Assembly: GCA_016710525.1 (NCBI GenBank)
Contig: JADJVQ010000046.1
Coordinates: 1 to 50,888 of the forward strand
DNA: 50,888 nt
Direction: 5' to 3'
DNA from: Burkholderiaceae bacterium
Lineage (GTDB): Bacteria > Pseudomonadota > Gammaproteobacteria > Burkholderiales > Burkholderiaceae_E
Positions within the stretch are counted from its first letter, which is position 1. Each line of letters opens with the position of its first letter. The position numbers were made by a program, and so were the translations under genes. Below are positions 17,895 through 26,171 of the stretch, piece after piece. A model generated the notes under the pieces. It was not told the DNA's origin and did no database searches. It was given only the letters and a program-made list of their open reading frames with translations.

Positions 17895-18245
17895 TCAGCC
17901 GACCCGTTCGTACTCGCGCCGCGGGTGACGCCGAACGACACCGATGTCGATGCCCTCGAGCAGCCAGTGCAGTTGCTCCACCGTCAGCGTCGGCACCTGC
18001 GCCTCGGTTGGCCAGATGAACCGATCCCGCTCCAGGCGCTTGAGCAGCAGCCAGAAGCCATTGCGCTCCCAGCACAGCACCTTCACCCGGTCGCGTCGGC
18101 GGTTGCTGAATACGTACACGCACGGGGCGAATGGATCGAGTCCCAGCGCATGCTGCACCAATGCCGCCAGGCCGTTGATGCTCAACCGGAAGTCCACGGG
18201 CGCGCGGTGCAGGTAGACCTTCAGCCGCTCGTCGAGACGGAACAC
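17895..18245 (-). CDS. tnpB: IS66 family accessory protein TnpB
   Basis: A 116-aa protein starting at a GTG (18245) inside the end of tnpA. It carries the family pattern: VYLHRAPVDFRLSINGLAAL, FSNRRRDRVKVLCWERNGFW and LLKRLERDRFIWP. Required with TnpA and TnpC for IS66 transposition in known elements. The frame is open further upstream but that part lies within tnpA in another frame. Confidence 0.93.
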   Translation of the reverse strand: MFRLDERLKVYLHRAPVDFRLSINGLAALVQHALGLDPFAPCVYVFSNRRRDRVKVLCWERNGFWLLLKRLERDRFIWPTEAQVPTLTVEQLHWLLEGIDIGVVRRHPRREYERVG

Positions 18246-18658
18246 GCCAGCCTCCCGAACGCCTCGATCACCTCGCCAACATGGCGCAGTTCCACCCCTC
18301 GCAGATCGATCGCCACCCCATTCGGAAGGCGGGCCTGCAAGAGCAGCACGGAATCCATGCCGTCCTCGCAGCGCAAGGCCGCCGGTGCCCTTGCCAACGG
18401 CAATGCGATGAACGCCGGCCCGCCCGGCGCGTCTGCCGCGACCGGCACGCGCCGACTCTTCGTGCCTTGCTCGCGCAGCCAGCGACTGACCTGGTTGGCA
18501 TTGACCCCGCACTCGCGAGCCAATCGCGCCACCGATACGCCGGGCCGTTTGCACAGCGCCACCAACTGCGCCTTGGCCGCCTCGTCATACACGCTGCGGC
18601 CGTCGCGTTTGCGGCCCACCACCAGCCGCTGCCTCAGATCATCCAGTTCGTCTGTCAC
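18221..18658 (-). CDS. tnpA: IS66 family accessory protein TnpA (HTH protein)
   Basis: A 145-aa protein with an N-terminal helix-turn-helix (LVALCKRPGVSVARLAREC, then NANQVSRWLREQG), typical for the first gene of IS66. The C-terminal part, with IDLRGVELRHVGEVIEAF, is also usual. Its last 25 bases overlap tnpB. It begins about 85 bases inside the right inverted repeat. Confidence 0.92.
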   Translation of the reverse strand: MTDELDDLRQRLVVGRKRDGRSVYDEAAKAQLVALCKRPGVSVARLARECGVNANQVSRWLREQGTKSRRVPVAADAPGGPAFIALPLARAPAALRCEDGMDSVLLLQARLPNGVAIDLRGVELRHVGEVIEAFGRLACSVSTSG

Positions 18659-18742
18659 TACGTTCCCACTTCCATCTACGTGGGGACGTAGGCTGTCAGT
18701 TCACCGCGCCGGGCTCAAGGACGCGGTTTATTGATCGCTTAC

Positions 18743-18896
18743 CGATCTCCGTAGCCGAACAGCACAATGCGGCGCCTGTGTCGGACGCATCGATGGGATA
18801 CTGATTGGCCGATCGCGGTAGGCTCGATCTCAGAAGGTTGATCGTGCAGGAGGACGCCAGCACGATCACACCGATGACGACGAGGTGATGTTGCAC
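18743..18896 (-). pseudogene. Possible lipoprotein gene head split by IS66
   Basis: From GTG 18896 the minus strand encodes HHLVVIGVIVLASSC, a short signal with lipobox LASSC, then about 35 residues up to the IS66 target site. If IS66 and one 8-bp duplication are removed, the same frame continues on the other side for about 44 codons to a stop near 16030, overlapping the TonB-like gene tail in antisense. The signal peptide is convincing; the rest is of low complexity and may be chance. Confidence 0.3.
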
Positions 18897-18980
18897 TGAC
18901 AACCCAGTGAAAAGAATCTTGCCCGTCGCAATGTGAATGGCGTTGGGCCTCAATATCACTACCAGTATCGGAATTCCCAC

Positions 18981-19661
18981 ATGTTCACGAAGAAGCTCAC
19001 CCTATCGTTGTTGCTGCTACTCGCAGTGACTTCAGTCGGGGCCGCGCCAACCATCGCATTTGAATCAAGATTGGCATTCGTGCAAGCCGCGAGCTCTCAG
19101 CTCCATTTGGAGAACTGGACGTCCTACCCGCCGGAAACGCTACTCGAAGGAAAAATGATTCGTGGTGTAACTTACGACTCCACATCTGCAGAACAATTGG
19201 TAGTCGGCTCCCCTCACGGCGCCGGATGGGTGATCGGATATTCAAGGGGAGGAGGTAGATATGCAAGTTTTTCATTCGAGACTATTACGTTTACCTTCAG
19301 CGATCCGGTGACTGCATTCGGTATCGCCTTGAGCCAAGGGAACAGCAGCGGCGCGAACAGCTACAGCGGCAAGTCTGAATGGGAGATAAGCATTGACTCC
19401 GGCGCATTCGTTTACACCTCGACCGCGACATACTCACAGTCCGATTTCACTGGCGAGGCTTACCTTGGACTGGTGAACTTAGCACCGGTGTCCTCCTTTG
19501 CGGTGACGCGATTGAGCAGCGATGCCAACATTGTCTGGGACGTTCGGGATATCTCATGGATGTCCGCCTCAGCCGTGTCTGAGCCAACTTCGATGTTGCT
19601 CTTGTTGGCCGGTGTAGCGCCCATTGCCTTGGGAAGTCTCCGTAGGCGCACCGAGACCTAA
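18981..19661 (+). CDS. PEP-CTERM sorting-domain protein
   Basis: A complete 226-aa exosortase substrate. ATG 18981 gives a signal peptide (MFTKKLTLSLLLLLAVTSVG, cleaved near VGAAP). The body is rich in Ser, Thr and aromatic residues (ITFTFSDPVTAFGIALSQG), a pattern of small beta-sandwich extracellular proteins. The C-terminus has the sorting tag SEPTSMLLLLAGVAPIALG followed by SLRRRTET. It would be exported by Sec and processed by an exosortase encoded elsewhere. No gene partner is near; the IS66 right end lies 238 bases upstream. Specific function unknown. Confidence 0.85.
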   Translation: MFTKKLTLSLLLLLAVTSVGAAPTIAFESRLAFVQAASSQLHLENWTSYPPETLLEGKMIRGVTYDSTSAEQLVVGSPHGAGWVIGYSRGGGRYASFSFETITFTFSDPVTAFGIALSQGNSSGANSYSGKSEWEISIDSGAFVYTSTATYSQSDFTGEAYLGLVNLAPVSSFAVTRLSSDANIVWDVRDISWMSASAVSEPTSMLLLLAGVAPIALGSLRRRTET

Positions 19662-19736
19662 TTCGTGGCTCGGACCGAGGGTCCTTCCGAGGCCCCTATC
19701 ACTGCCTCGTTTGCCGTCGCTCATTGGCCGCTCTAG

Positions 19737-20453
19737 TCAGGCGCTGCGAAACCGCACCGGCAATCCCAGGCTCTCCGCCACCACATTCGCCTCCTCGACA
19801 TCTCCTGTCAGCTCGGCAGCGTAATACGTGCTGCCCGGGTACTCGCCCTCGACGATCTTGATGCCTAGCGCGTCGAGCGTGTCGAAGTCGAGCGAATCGA
19901 AGAACACCTTCGCCGCGCCCATCGACCCGATGTCATCGGGGAACCACACGTGTTCATCCCAGTCGATCGGCTCGGCGAGCCAGTCGGCCACGATCTTGCG
20001 CAGGCTGGCCATGCTGCGGCGGCCCTCCATGCGCACCCAGTACTTCCAGCCCTCATCCGGTTCGGCGAGCAGGCCGGCGATGCGCTTCAGGCGACGGCGC
20101 TCGCCCGGCGGCAGCTCGTCGTCCAGCGACCACTCGATCTCCTGGCGACGTTCGTCCGCGAGGTCCGTCAGCCGGCGCCACATCGGCCCCGGCTCGGCGA
20201 TGGCGATGAGCTGGTCGGCCGTCTTGATGCTGGCCGGCACGATGTCGTCGAAGATGTCGCCCCTGATCTCGGGCTCTGGCACGCGCGGGTCGCGGATGGT
20301 CCGGTACTCGTCGACCTCGAAGTACACGGGGTCGTCGAGCAGCCGGTGCCAGACGTCGTCGACCTGGGCGGTGGTGGCTTTGGCGAAGGGCACCGGCAGC
20401 GGGGCCGATGCGGTGGCGGCCAGCAGGCTGGCGAGAAACGTGCGGCGGTTCAT
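19737..20453 (-). CDS. Tat-signal protein of unknown family, copy 2
   Basis: A 238-aa paralogue of the protein at 8688-9404 with the same length, same twin-arginine signal (MNRRTFLASLLAATASAPL) and no gaps. Most changes are conservative (for example SGSMDNE to SLDDE-type and MVAVEAANVV to TGDVEEANVV near the C-terminus), so both copies seem to be under selection. It uses the same GGAG ribosome site and identical upstream 84 bases. The gene is convergent with the PEP-CTERM gene, 75 bases away. Function unknown. Confidence 0.75.
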   Translation of the reverse strand: MNRRTFLASLLAATASAPLPVPFAKATTAQVDDVWHRLLDDPVYFEVDEYRTIRDPRVPEPEIRGDIFDDIVPASIKTADQLIAIAEPGPMWRRLTDLADERRQEIEWSLDDELPPGERRRLKRIAGLLAEPDEGWKYWVRMEGRRSMASLRKIVADWLAEPIDWDEHVWFPDDIGSMGAAKVFFDSLDFDTLDALGIKIVEGEYPGSTYYAAELTGDVEEANVVAESLGLPVRFRSA

Positions 20454-20537
20454 GACCGTCTCCGATTTAGCGGCGTTCGGCTGGGTGCCAGGGGCCGCAA
20501 GCTGGAACAAATCCCCTTGACCCGTGAGGTGGGTCGG
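20454..20537 (-). repeat. 84-bp leader of copy 2, identical to 9405-9488
   Basis: Identical to the leader of copy 1; after GGGTCGG the two sequences diverge, apart from a short TGGAC-GTACCAG block. A conserved promoter, a regulatory RNA leader or a recent conversion could explain it. Confidence 0.8.
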
Positions 20538-20986
20538 TCCGTCGATGGACGGTACCAGACTGCAGAAGGGCGCGCATGGCCAACCGGAGCCGCCAGAACG
20601 CCCGTCAGCGCGTCGCCGACCCCCCGTTGTCACTACGCTGGCTTGCCAGCCGCACGATGCCGCCAGCGCGCACGAACGGCAGCTTGACACCAGAACGCGC
20701 GCGGACAGCTTGCGCGCTGGCCCGGCGTCGCAGCTGTCCGCCGTCGGGGCGGTCTCCGCAGGATTCGGAGTTCTATGCCGCGATGAGGGCCCTGCTGATC
20801 GCCATCGCATCATCACTTTGGATGAGTCGAAGTTCTTTTTAGTTTGACGGAGGCGAAGGCGACGGTTCGGCGCCCGATCGTTCCAAGACGTTGTTCTGTT
20901 GTATCAGCGGGATATGCCACACTGCTCAAGGGCACGATTTGTGCATGTACCCTGGTGATGGGCTCTCGCATGTCGCGGCGGCGGAG
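20538..20986. other. Gap without a recognised gene
   Basis: About 450 bases between divergent genes. It should contain promoters for the Tat-signal copy 2 and for the HAF gene. Only overlapping chance frames are seen. Confidence 0.45.
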
Positions 20987-21001
20987 ATGGATCGGCCGAA
21001 C

Positions 21002-21208
21002 ATGATGAGAGCAGGCGCGTGGCGCGGTGTTGTCGGTGCGGCTCTGTCGGCGACGGTGATACTGACGGCGACACCGGCGGTGGGTTGGGCCGCGCCCACG
21101 TACAGACTCACGGATCTGGGCACGCTGGGTGGGGTTCTGAGCTTGGCTACCGGGATCAACGCGAGCGGGCAAGTCGTGGGGGTTGCATATACCTTCGACA
21201 ACGCGGCC
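21002..21208 (+). pseudogene. HAF-repeat extracellular protein, truncated after first repeat
   Basis: From ATG 21002 a signal peptide (GVVGAALSATVILTATPAVG, cleaved near GWAAP) leads to the first HAF-type repeat: YRLTDLGTLGG, then GINASGQVVGVAYT. Homology ends at DNAA, where an IS21-like terminus (TGTTGGCGCCGA) begins. Intact members are several hundred residues long with many such repeats. An in-frame start at 20987 with a purine-rich upstream is possible. The rest of the gene is not found on the other side of the IS3 transposase. Confidence 0.75.
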
Positions 21209-21235
21209 TGTTGGCGCCGACCGAAAACTGAGCCA
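21209..21235 (+). repeat. IS21-like terminal sequence
   Basis: TGTTGGCGCCGACCGAAAAC followed by TGAGCC is the form of an IS21-family end (TG start, GAAAA-CTGA box). It matches the end at 41695-41721 read on the opposite strand at most positions. The rest of that IS is missing; the IS3 transposase gene follows directly. Confidence 0.6.
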
Positions 21236-21236
21236 T

Positions 21237-22700
21237 GGTGGGGGTGCGGCCAAAAACTTGGACCGGTTAAGCAGCGATCCCCAGGCTCCTGCGGTGCTCG
21301 ACGGGGCTGCGGAAGCCGAATGAAATCTTAATCCGCGCGTCGTTGTACCAGCGGATATACGCGTCTAAGGCAGCGACGAATTCGTCGATGGTCGTGGATA
21401 GCCAGTCGCGCGAGAAGAACATCTCGGTCTTCAGGCGACCGAAGAAGCCTTCGCACGCTGCGTTGTCTGGCGAGCATCCCTTGCGGGACATCGAGCGCAC
21501 CAGCTTGGCCTCAGCGATTCGGGATAGCCAGCCAGGCCACCGATAGTGGCCACCACGATCGGAATGCACCACGGGCCGACCGCCGCTGGCAGTGATCTTG
21601 TCGACGGCGGCGTCCAGCATCGTATTGACCAACTCGGCGTTCGGCCGCGTACCGATCGACCAGCTGACAACCATGCCATCGAAGCAATCGATCATGGGCG
21701 ACAGATAAACCTTGCCAGCCGGGATCTGGAACTCCGTGATGTCGGTGAGCCACTTCTCGTTCGGCGCACTCGCGCTGAAGTCGCGGTTCAGAACGTTGTC
21801 AGGTGCCGGACTGATCTCGCCCATGTACGAGCCGTATCGACGTCGTTTGCTCGTCGCGGCCACCAGGCTCTCCTGCTTCATCAGGCGCCGCACGACCTTC
21901 TCCGAGATGCTCAAAGACTGATCGGTCAACGAGGCGTGCATCCGGCGGTAGCCATAGCAGCGGTAGCTGCGCTCGAAGATGTCGGTCATCACCTGTCGCG
22001 CCTCGACGTACTTGTCCGCGACCTGGAGCCGGGCGCGATGGTAGAAATAGGAGCTGCGTGGCAAGCCCACTTCGCAGAGCAGCTCCGTCACCGCATAGGT
22101 CGGTCTCAGGGCATCAACCAGCTGCGTCTTCTCCCGATTCGTCAGGTTCTGCCGGTCGATGCCCAGTTCTTTTTTTAGGAGTTCGTTCGCCTTCTTCAGC
22201 AGGTCCTTCTCGAGCTGCAGGCGCCTGATGTCTCGCCGAAGCGTCTCGAGCTGCTGTTCTAGCTCGGATCGATCAGGGCTTGCCGGGGCGTCTTGCTGGC
22301 GCTTCATGGGTGCGGATGGGTCGTGGCCGAGCAATTGATTCTTCCACTTGTACAGCGAACCTCGAGACACGCCAAGCTCTTCAGCCACCACCTGCGCGCT
22401 GGCTGGTCGCATGCACAAGGCGATGACGGCAGATTGCTTCATTGCGGGTGTCAGCTCCCGGGATCGACCGACGACGCGTGTGCGCTTCTTCGGATTGAGC
22501 TCCTGCAGCCACTCGGACAGCAATGACCTCGATGGATAGCCCAGCGCCCTGATCGTCGCCGCGATGCAGCGCCCGTGATCGAGGTAGTGCCGGACGGCCC
22601 GCTCCTTGTCCGCTTGCGAGTACCTCGGCTGGCTGCGGCCCTGTCGCCTGGGTAAACCCGCAAACGAGCGCTGCGCTGGCCACATGCGGCCGGGTTCATT
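21237..22700 (-). mobile_element. IS3-family element, ends not resolved
   Basis: The transposase gene is complete, but terminal repeats could not be matched by eye. The left end is probably in the GGTGCGGCCAAAAACTTGGA stretch near 21241-21265. The right limit near 22690-22700 is a guess based on the start of unrelated sequence. Confidence 0.55.
21267..22685 (-). CDS. IS3-family transposase (single-frame OrfAB form)
   Basis: A 472-aa protein joining an N-terminal HTH region (YSQADKERAVRHYLDHGRCI; LTPAMKQSAVIALCM and VAEELGVSRGSLYKWKNQLL) to a DDE integrase core. A Leu/Glu-rich coiled coil (LEKDLLKKANELLKKELG) lies between. The catalytic triad appears in WLTDITEFQIP, VVHSDRGGHY and DNAACEGFFGRLKTE. 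In most IS3 elements the two parts are joined by programmed frameshifting; here they are in one frame. The protein looks complete, ending FRSPVEHRRSLGIAA. Confidence 0.9.
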   Translation of the reverse strand: MWPAQRSFAGLPRRQGRSQPRYSQADKERAVRHYLDHGRCIAATIRALGYPSRSLLSEWLQELNPKKRTRVVGRSRELTPAMKQSAVIALCMRPASAQVVAEELGVSRGSLYKWKNQLLGHDPSAPMKRQQDAPASPDRSELEQQLETLRRDIRRLQLEKDLLKKANELLKKELGIDRQNLTNREKTQLVDALRPTYAVTELLCEVGLPRSSYFYHRARLQVADKYVEARQVMTDIFERSYRCYGYRRMHASLTDQSLSISEKVVRRLMKQESLVAATSKRRRYGSYMGEISPAPDNVLNRDFSASAPNEKWLTDITEFQIPAGKVYLSPMIDCFDGMVVSWSIGTRPNAELVNTMLDAAVDKITASGGRPVVHSDRGGHYRWPGWLSRIAEAKLVRSMSRKGCSPDNAACEGFFGRLKTEMFFSRDWLSTTIDEFVAALDAYIRWYNDARIKISFGFRSPVEHRRSLGIAA

Positions 22701-22961
22701 GGCATTCGCCGGCCACCGTCGATCGCAAGAACCGCATTCGGAGCCTCGACAAACGGGCCCGACTACCCCATCGCCACGGAAAAATGGTCTGTGAACGAGT
22801 TATCCTCTCCAGAAGCTGGCGCGGGGCGCGGGCATCTGAGCGATCTGTCTCCGACGTCTGCCGCCCGCGCGGGGGCCCCGCCAGACGCGCGCGCACGTGG
22901 CAGCGCGCGCTCGGCCGTTGCGGCGGGACGCACCTCGGACCCGCGACGCGCAGCGCGCCGC

Positions 22962-24053
22962 TCATTCGGCCTCGAGCGGCGCCTTCAATGCAACACCCGG
23001 CAGACGGATGCCGCTTGGTCGGCCGCTCGCGCTCTGGTCCTGATCCCTGCGCATGATCGCCTCGGGGAGCGCGGGGCCGTCGGCACACGACAACCAGAGG
23101 CGCAGCAGATGGCGGCGCCGGTCAGGCTCCGGCCAATCCTCGAAGGCGGTGCGGCTGTGCAAAATGCTGTGGTTGCACAGCAGCTGGATGTCGCCCGACA
23201 TGAACTCCATGTCGAGATAGAGCTGGGGGTCTTCGGCAAGCGCGTCCATCATGTCGAGCGCCTCGACCTGACGTTCGGTCAGTCTGGGAACGCCGGGCAA
23301 CTTCTGTCCCTTGGTGATCGCGCTGCGTACGTAGCTGACGATCATGCGGCTGTCGTTTGGCATGAAGATCGGCATCTCGGACCAGGGGCTCCTGCCCTCG
23401 GCCACTTCGCCCCAGCGCGTTCGATGGAAGGCGCTCAGGAGGACCTGCGCGAGATCTGGCCGGCGTGCGGCCATTTCGTTGTAGACCGTCGTCGAACTCA
23501 CGATCGACGACAGGCCGCCGGCCTTGCCCGGCCGCCAGCACAGCAGTCCGACGATATCGGTGGAGTCGGTGTGGTAAGGCAGTCGCGCGTTGGTCTGGTA
23601 ACCGCGGGCCAACAAGTCGTGATAGTCGCGCCCGAGGTCCTTCACATGTCCCAGCACGTGACCCTGCGCGTTCTGCGAGCACGCTTCCCCCAGATGCACG
23701 CCGATGCCCCAGTAGGCGATCGCGGCCTGACGCACGCTCCAGTGCTCGACCGGCAGGCCGCGCAGCAGCACGAACCCCCGCCCGTGCAGCACCTGCTTCC
23801 TAATGTCGTGCAGCACGGGTTCGAGGGTCGGTAACGGGAACTGCTCGCGCCCGATCTCGAGGATCTCGAGATCGCGTTCCAGCACGCGCGCGACAGCTGC
23901 CTCGATCTCGGCGAGTTCGGGCCCGGTCCAGGCACGCAGCCATTCGTCACGGCGCAATGCCATGTCCGGTCCGTACCAAGCCTGGGGCCCTTCATAGCGC
24001 GGCAATGGCCGATGCTGGTTGCGGATCTGGTCAGCGATCTCCGGCGAGTTCAT
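22962..24053 (-). CDS. TauD/TfdA-family Fe(II)/2-oxoglutarate dioxygenase
   Basis: A 363-aa enzyme of the larger TauD/TfdA branch. The iron ligands are visible as H161-T-D163 (PYHTDSTDIVGLL) and H299 in LHSRTAFEDW, with Arg residues after it (RRRHLLRLW) for 2-oxoglutarate. The reaction would couple oxidation of an unknown substrate to decarboxylation of 2-oxoglutarate. It is the last gene of a minus-strand series with a family-5 ABC importer, 64 bases after the ATPase gene, so the substrate probably enters through that importer. It closely resembles the enzyme at 44946-46016 (both have a GPQxWYGPD start and a GRPxGIRxPGVxLxAPL end). Desulfonation is one possibility, not shown. Confidence 0.88.
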   Translation of the reverse strand: MNSPEIADQIRNQHRPLPRYEGPQAWYGPDMALRRDEWLRAWTGPELAEIEAAVARVLERDLEILEIGREQFPLPTLEPVLHDIRKQVLHGRGFVLLRGLPVEHWSVRQAAIAYWGIGVHLGEACSQNAQGHVLGHVKDLGRDYHDLLARGYQTNARLPYHTDSTDIVGLLCWRPGKAGGLSSIVSSTTVYNEMAARRPDLAQVLLSAFHRTRWGEVAEGRSPWSEMPIFMPNDSRMIVSYVRSAITKGQKLPGVPRLTERQVEALDMMDALAEDPQLYLDMEFMSGDIQLLCNHSILHSRTAFEDWPEPDRRRHLLRLWLSCADGPALPEAIMRRDQDQSASGRPSGIRLPGVALKAPLEAE

Positions 24054-24117
24054 GATTGCTTCTCCGTGTACGAGGTGGACAGATTGCAGGAAACCCCTCG
24101 CCGGCCCGCGGCCGGTC

Positions 24118-25119
24118 TCAGGAATCCAGGGGAAAATGACAGGCGACCCGATGCCCTGCGGCGAGTTCGCGCATTTCGGGCACTGCCTGCGCGCACTCCG
24201 ACCGTGCCCTCGGGCATCGCGTCCGGAACCTGCAGCCGCTGGGCGGGTCGATCGGGGAAGGCAGTTCGCCTTCGAGGATCGTCGCGTCGTTGTCGTAATC
24301 GGTTGGACGGTCGACGCGCGGCACACACGCGAGCAGGGCTGCCGTGTACGGGTGCCTGGGGCGGCTGTAGAGCGCATCCGCCGGTGCCAGTTCGCACAGC
24401 CTGCCGAGGTACATGACAGCCACCCGGTCGCTCACCTGCTTGATCACTCCCAGGTCGTGCGAGATGAAGATCATCGTGAGACCGTAACTGGCCTTCATGT
24501 CTTCGAGCAGGTTGAGAATCTGCGCCTGCACCGAGACGTCGAGCGACGAGACAGGCTCGTCGCAGATCAGGAACTTCGGCTCGCCGACGATCGCGCGTGC
24601 GAGGCTGATGCGCTGGCACTGGCCACCCGAGAACTGGTGCGGCCGACGCTCCCACACGACCGCGGGGTCGAACCCGACCGTCTCGAGCGCGCGTTCTACT
24701 TTTTCGCGGATCTGCTGCTCACCGACCCCACCTGCGATCCGCAGAGGCTCGGCAACGATGTCGCCGCAGGACCGGCGCGGATTCAGCGACGAGATCGGAT
24801 CCTGGAACACCATCTGCAGTTGCCGCCGGCACATCCTCAGCGCATCTCCGCGCAGCGACGTCAGGTCGTCCGGGCCGAGTCGAACGCTGCCGGCGGACGG
24901 GCGCGGCAGCTGGATGATCGCCCGCCCGGTGGTCGACTTGCCGCAGCCCGACTCACCGACCAGCCCCAGGGTTTCGCCGAGGTGGACGTCGAAGCTGATG
25001 CCATCGACTGCGTTGAACGACCGGTTGCCCCTGATCGGGTAGCTGCACACGAGGTCTCGGACCTGGAGCAGAACCCCGACGTCGTCGGACGACTTCAATG
25101 GCGCGTGCATCGCCGTCAT
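24118..25119 (-). CDS. ABC importer ATP-binding protein, DppF/OppF type
   Basis: A 333-aa ATPase starting at ATG 25119, which overlaps the stop of the upstream ATPase gene (ATGA). The open frame continues far upstream but only inside that gene. Walker A GESGCGKS (55-62), Q-loop FQDP, signature FSGGQ (163-167), Walker B FLICDE (183-188) and the switch His in FISHDLG are present. The C-terminal oligopeptide-type extension with Cys residues (GCRFRTRCPRARSEC) marks the Dpp/Opp family. It works as a heterodimer with the neighbour ATPase on the inner membrane. Confidence 0.93.
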   Translation of the reverse strand: MTAMHAPLKSSDDVGVLLQVRDLVCSYPIRGNRSFNAVDGISFDVHLGETLGLVGESGCGKSTTGRAIIQLPRPSAGSVRLGPDDLTSLRGDALRMCRRQLQMVFQDPISSLNPRRSCGDIVAEPLRIAGGVGEQQIREKVERALETVGFDPAVVWERRPHQFSGGQCQRISLARAIVGEPKFLICDEPVSSLDVSVQAQILNLLEDMKASYGLTMIFISHDLGVIKQVSDRVAVMYLGRLCELAPADALYSRPRHPYTAALLACVPRVDRPTDYDNDATILEGELPSPIDPPSGCRFRTRCPRARSECAQAVPEMRELAAGHRVACHFPLDS

Positions 25120-26171
25120 GCGAGGGACTCCCGAGCATACGCAGCCGAACACGGAAACCAGCAGGCAAACGCGTGCGGGGCACCCGACAGCGACGGACGC
25201 TCGGTGGCGCAGCGAGGCTGGGCATACGGACAACGCGCCTGGAACGCGCAGCCCTCGGGCAGTGCGGTCAGCAGCGGCGGCCGGCCGCGGATCGCGTCGA
25301 GCCGCCCATGGCTCGGGGCATCGAGCCGCGGAATCGAGCGCAGCAGGGCCTCGGTGTACGGCATGCGCGGAGCGTTCAGCACCTGCCCAACTGGGCCGTA
25401 TTCGACGATCCGGCCGGCGTACATGACCGCGATATCGTCGGCGATGCCGGCAACCGTTCCCAGATCGTGGCTGACGAAGATCATCGCCATCTCGTTTTCC
25501 CGCTGGTACCTCTTCAGCAGACGGAGGATCTGCGCCTGGATGCTGACGTCGAGTGCGGTCGTCGGCTCGTCGGCGATCAGCAGGCGGGGCCGGCACGCGA
25601 GTGCGATCGCAATCACCACGCGTTGGCGCAGCCCGCCGGACAACTGGTGCGGATATTCGTCCAGGCGACGCTCGGGCATCGGGATACCCACGGCCGTGAG
25701 CAGTTCCAGAGCCCGCGCACGGGCCGCGGCCCGGTCCATGCCCAGGTGATGACGGACCACCTCGGCGATCTGCTCGCCGATGCGCAGCACCGGGTTCAGC
25801 GAGGTCATCGGGTCCTGAAAGACCATCGCAACGTCCCGTCCGCGGATCCGGCTCATCTCGCGCTCGGACAATGCGATCAGGTCCTTGCCGTCGAACAGCA
25901 CGCGCCCGCCGGCACGAATGCCGGGCGGCTCCGGCACCAGTCCCATGATCGAACGCGCGAGCATCGACTTGCCCGATCCCGATTCGCCGACCACTGCGAG
26001 CACACGCTTTCTCGCGAGCGAAAACGAGACCTGGTCGACGACGCGGGCGAGGCCCTGCGGCGTCTTGAGATGAGTGCACAGCCCCTCGACCACCAGCAGC
26101 GGTCCATCCGGCGGGCCCTGTTTGCCCTGACGGACGGAAGTGATCGGCACGGCGTCGGCGGACATTCTCAT
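25116..26171 (-). CDS. ABC importer ATP-binding protein, DppD/OppD type
   Basis: A 351-aa ATPase. ATG 26171 overlaps the permease stop by 4 bases; a second in-frame ATG at 26165 is close. Walker A GESGSGKS (62-69), Q-loop FQDP, signature LSGG (177-180), Walker B LLIADE (197-202) and FVSHDLG are intact. The C-terminal Cys motif (GCAFQARCPYAQPRC) is typical for this family and binds an iron-sulfur cluster in some members. It is the fourth gene of the import operon. Confidence 0.93.
   Translation of the reverse strand: MRMSADAVPITSVRQGKQGPPDGPLLVVEGLCTHLKTPQGLARVVDQVSFSLARKRVLAVVGESGSGKSMLARSIMGLVPEPPGIRAGGRVLFDGKDLIALSEREMSRIRGRDVAMVFQDPMTSLNPVLRIGEQIAEVVRHHLGMDRAAARARALELLTAVGIPMPERRLDEYPHQLSGGLRQRVVIAIALACRPRLLIADEPTTALDVSIQAQILRLLKRYQRENEMAMIFVSHDLGTVAGIADDIAVMYAGRIVEYGPVGQVLNAPRMPYTEALLRSIPRLDAPSHGRLDAIRGRPPLLTALPEGCAFQARCPYAQPRCATERPSLSGAPHAFACWFPCSAAYARESLA

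Larger units (their letters stand above)
16163..18742 (-). mobile_element. Complete IS66-family insertion sequence with 8-bp target duplication
   Basis: A 2580-bp element. The left end GTAAGCGGTCAATGAACCGC and the right end (read inward GTAAGCGATCAATAAACCGC) are terminal inverted repeats of about 27 bp with 24 matches. Both are flanked by CGATCTCC (16155-16162 and 18743-18750), the 8-bp target duplication expected for IS66. Inside are the standard tnpA, tnpB and tnpC genes in one direction. All look intact, so the element may still be active. Confidence 0.96.

Noticed and set aside
25120..26079. Extension of the DppF-like frame into the neighbour ATPase gene
   Set aside because: Different frame of an intact gene; the ATGA overlap at 25116-25119 gives the natural start.
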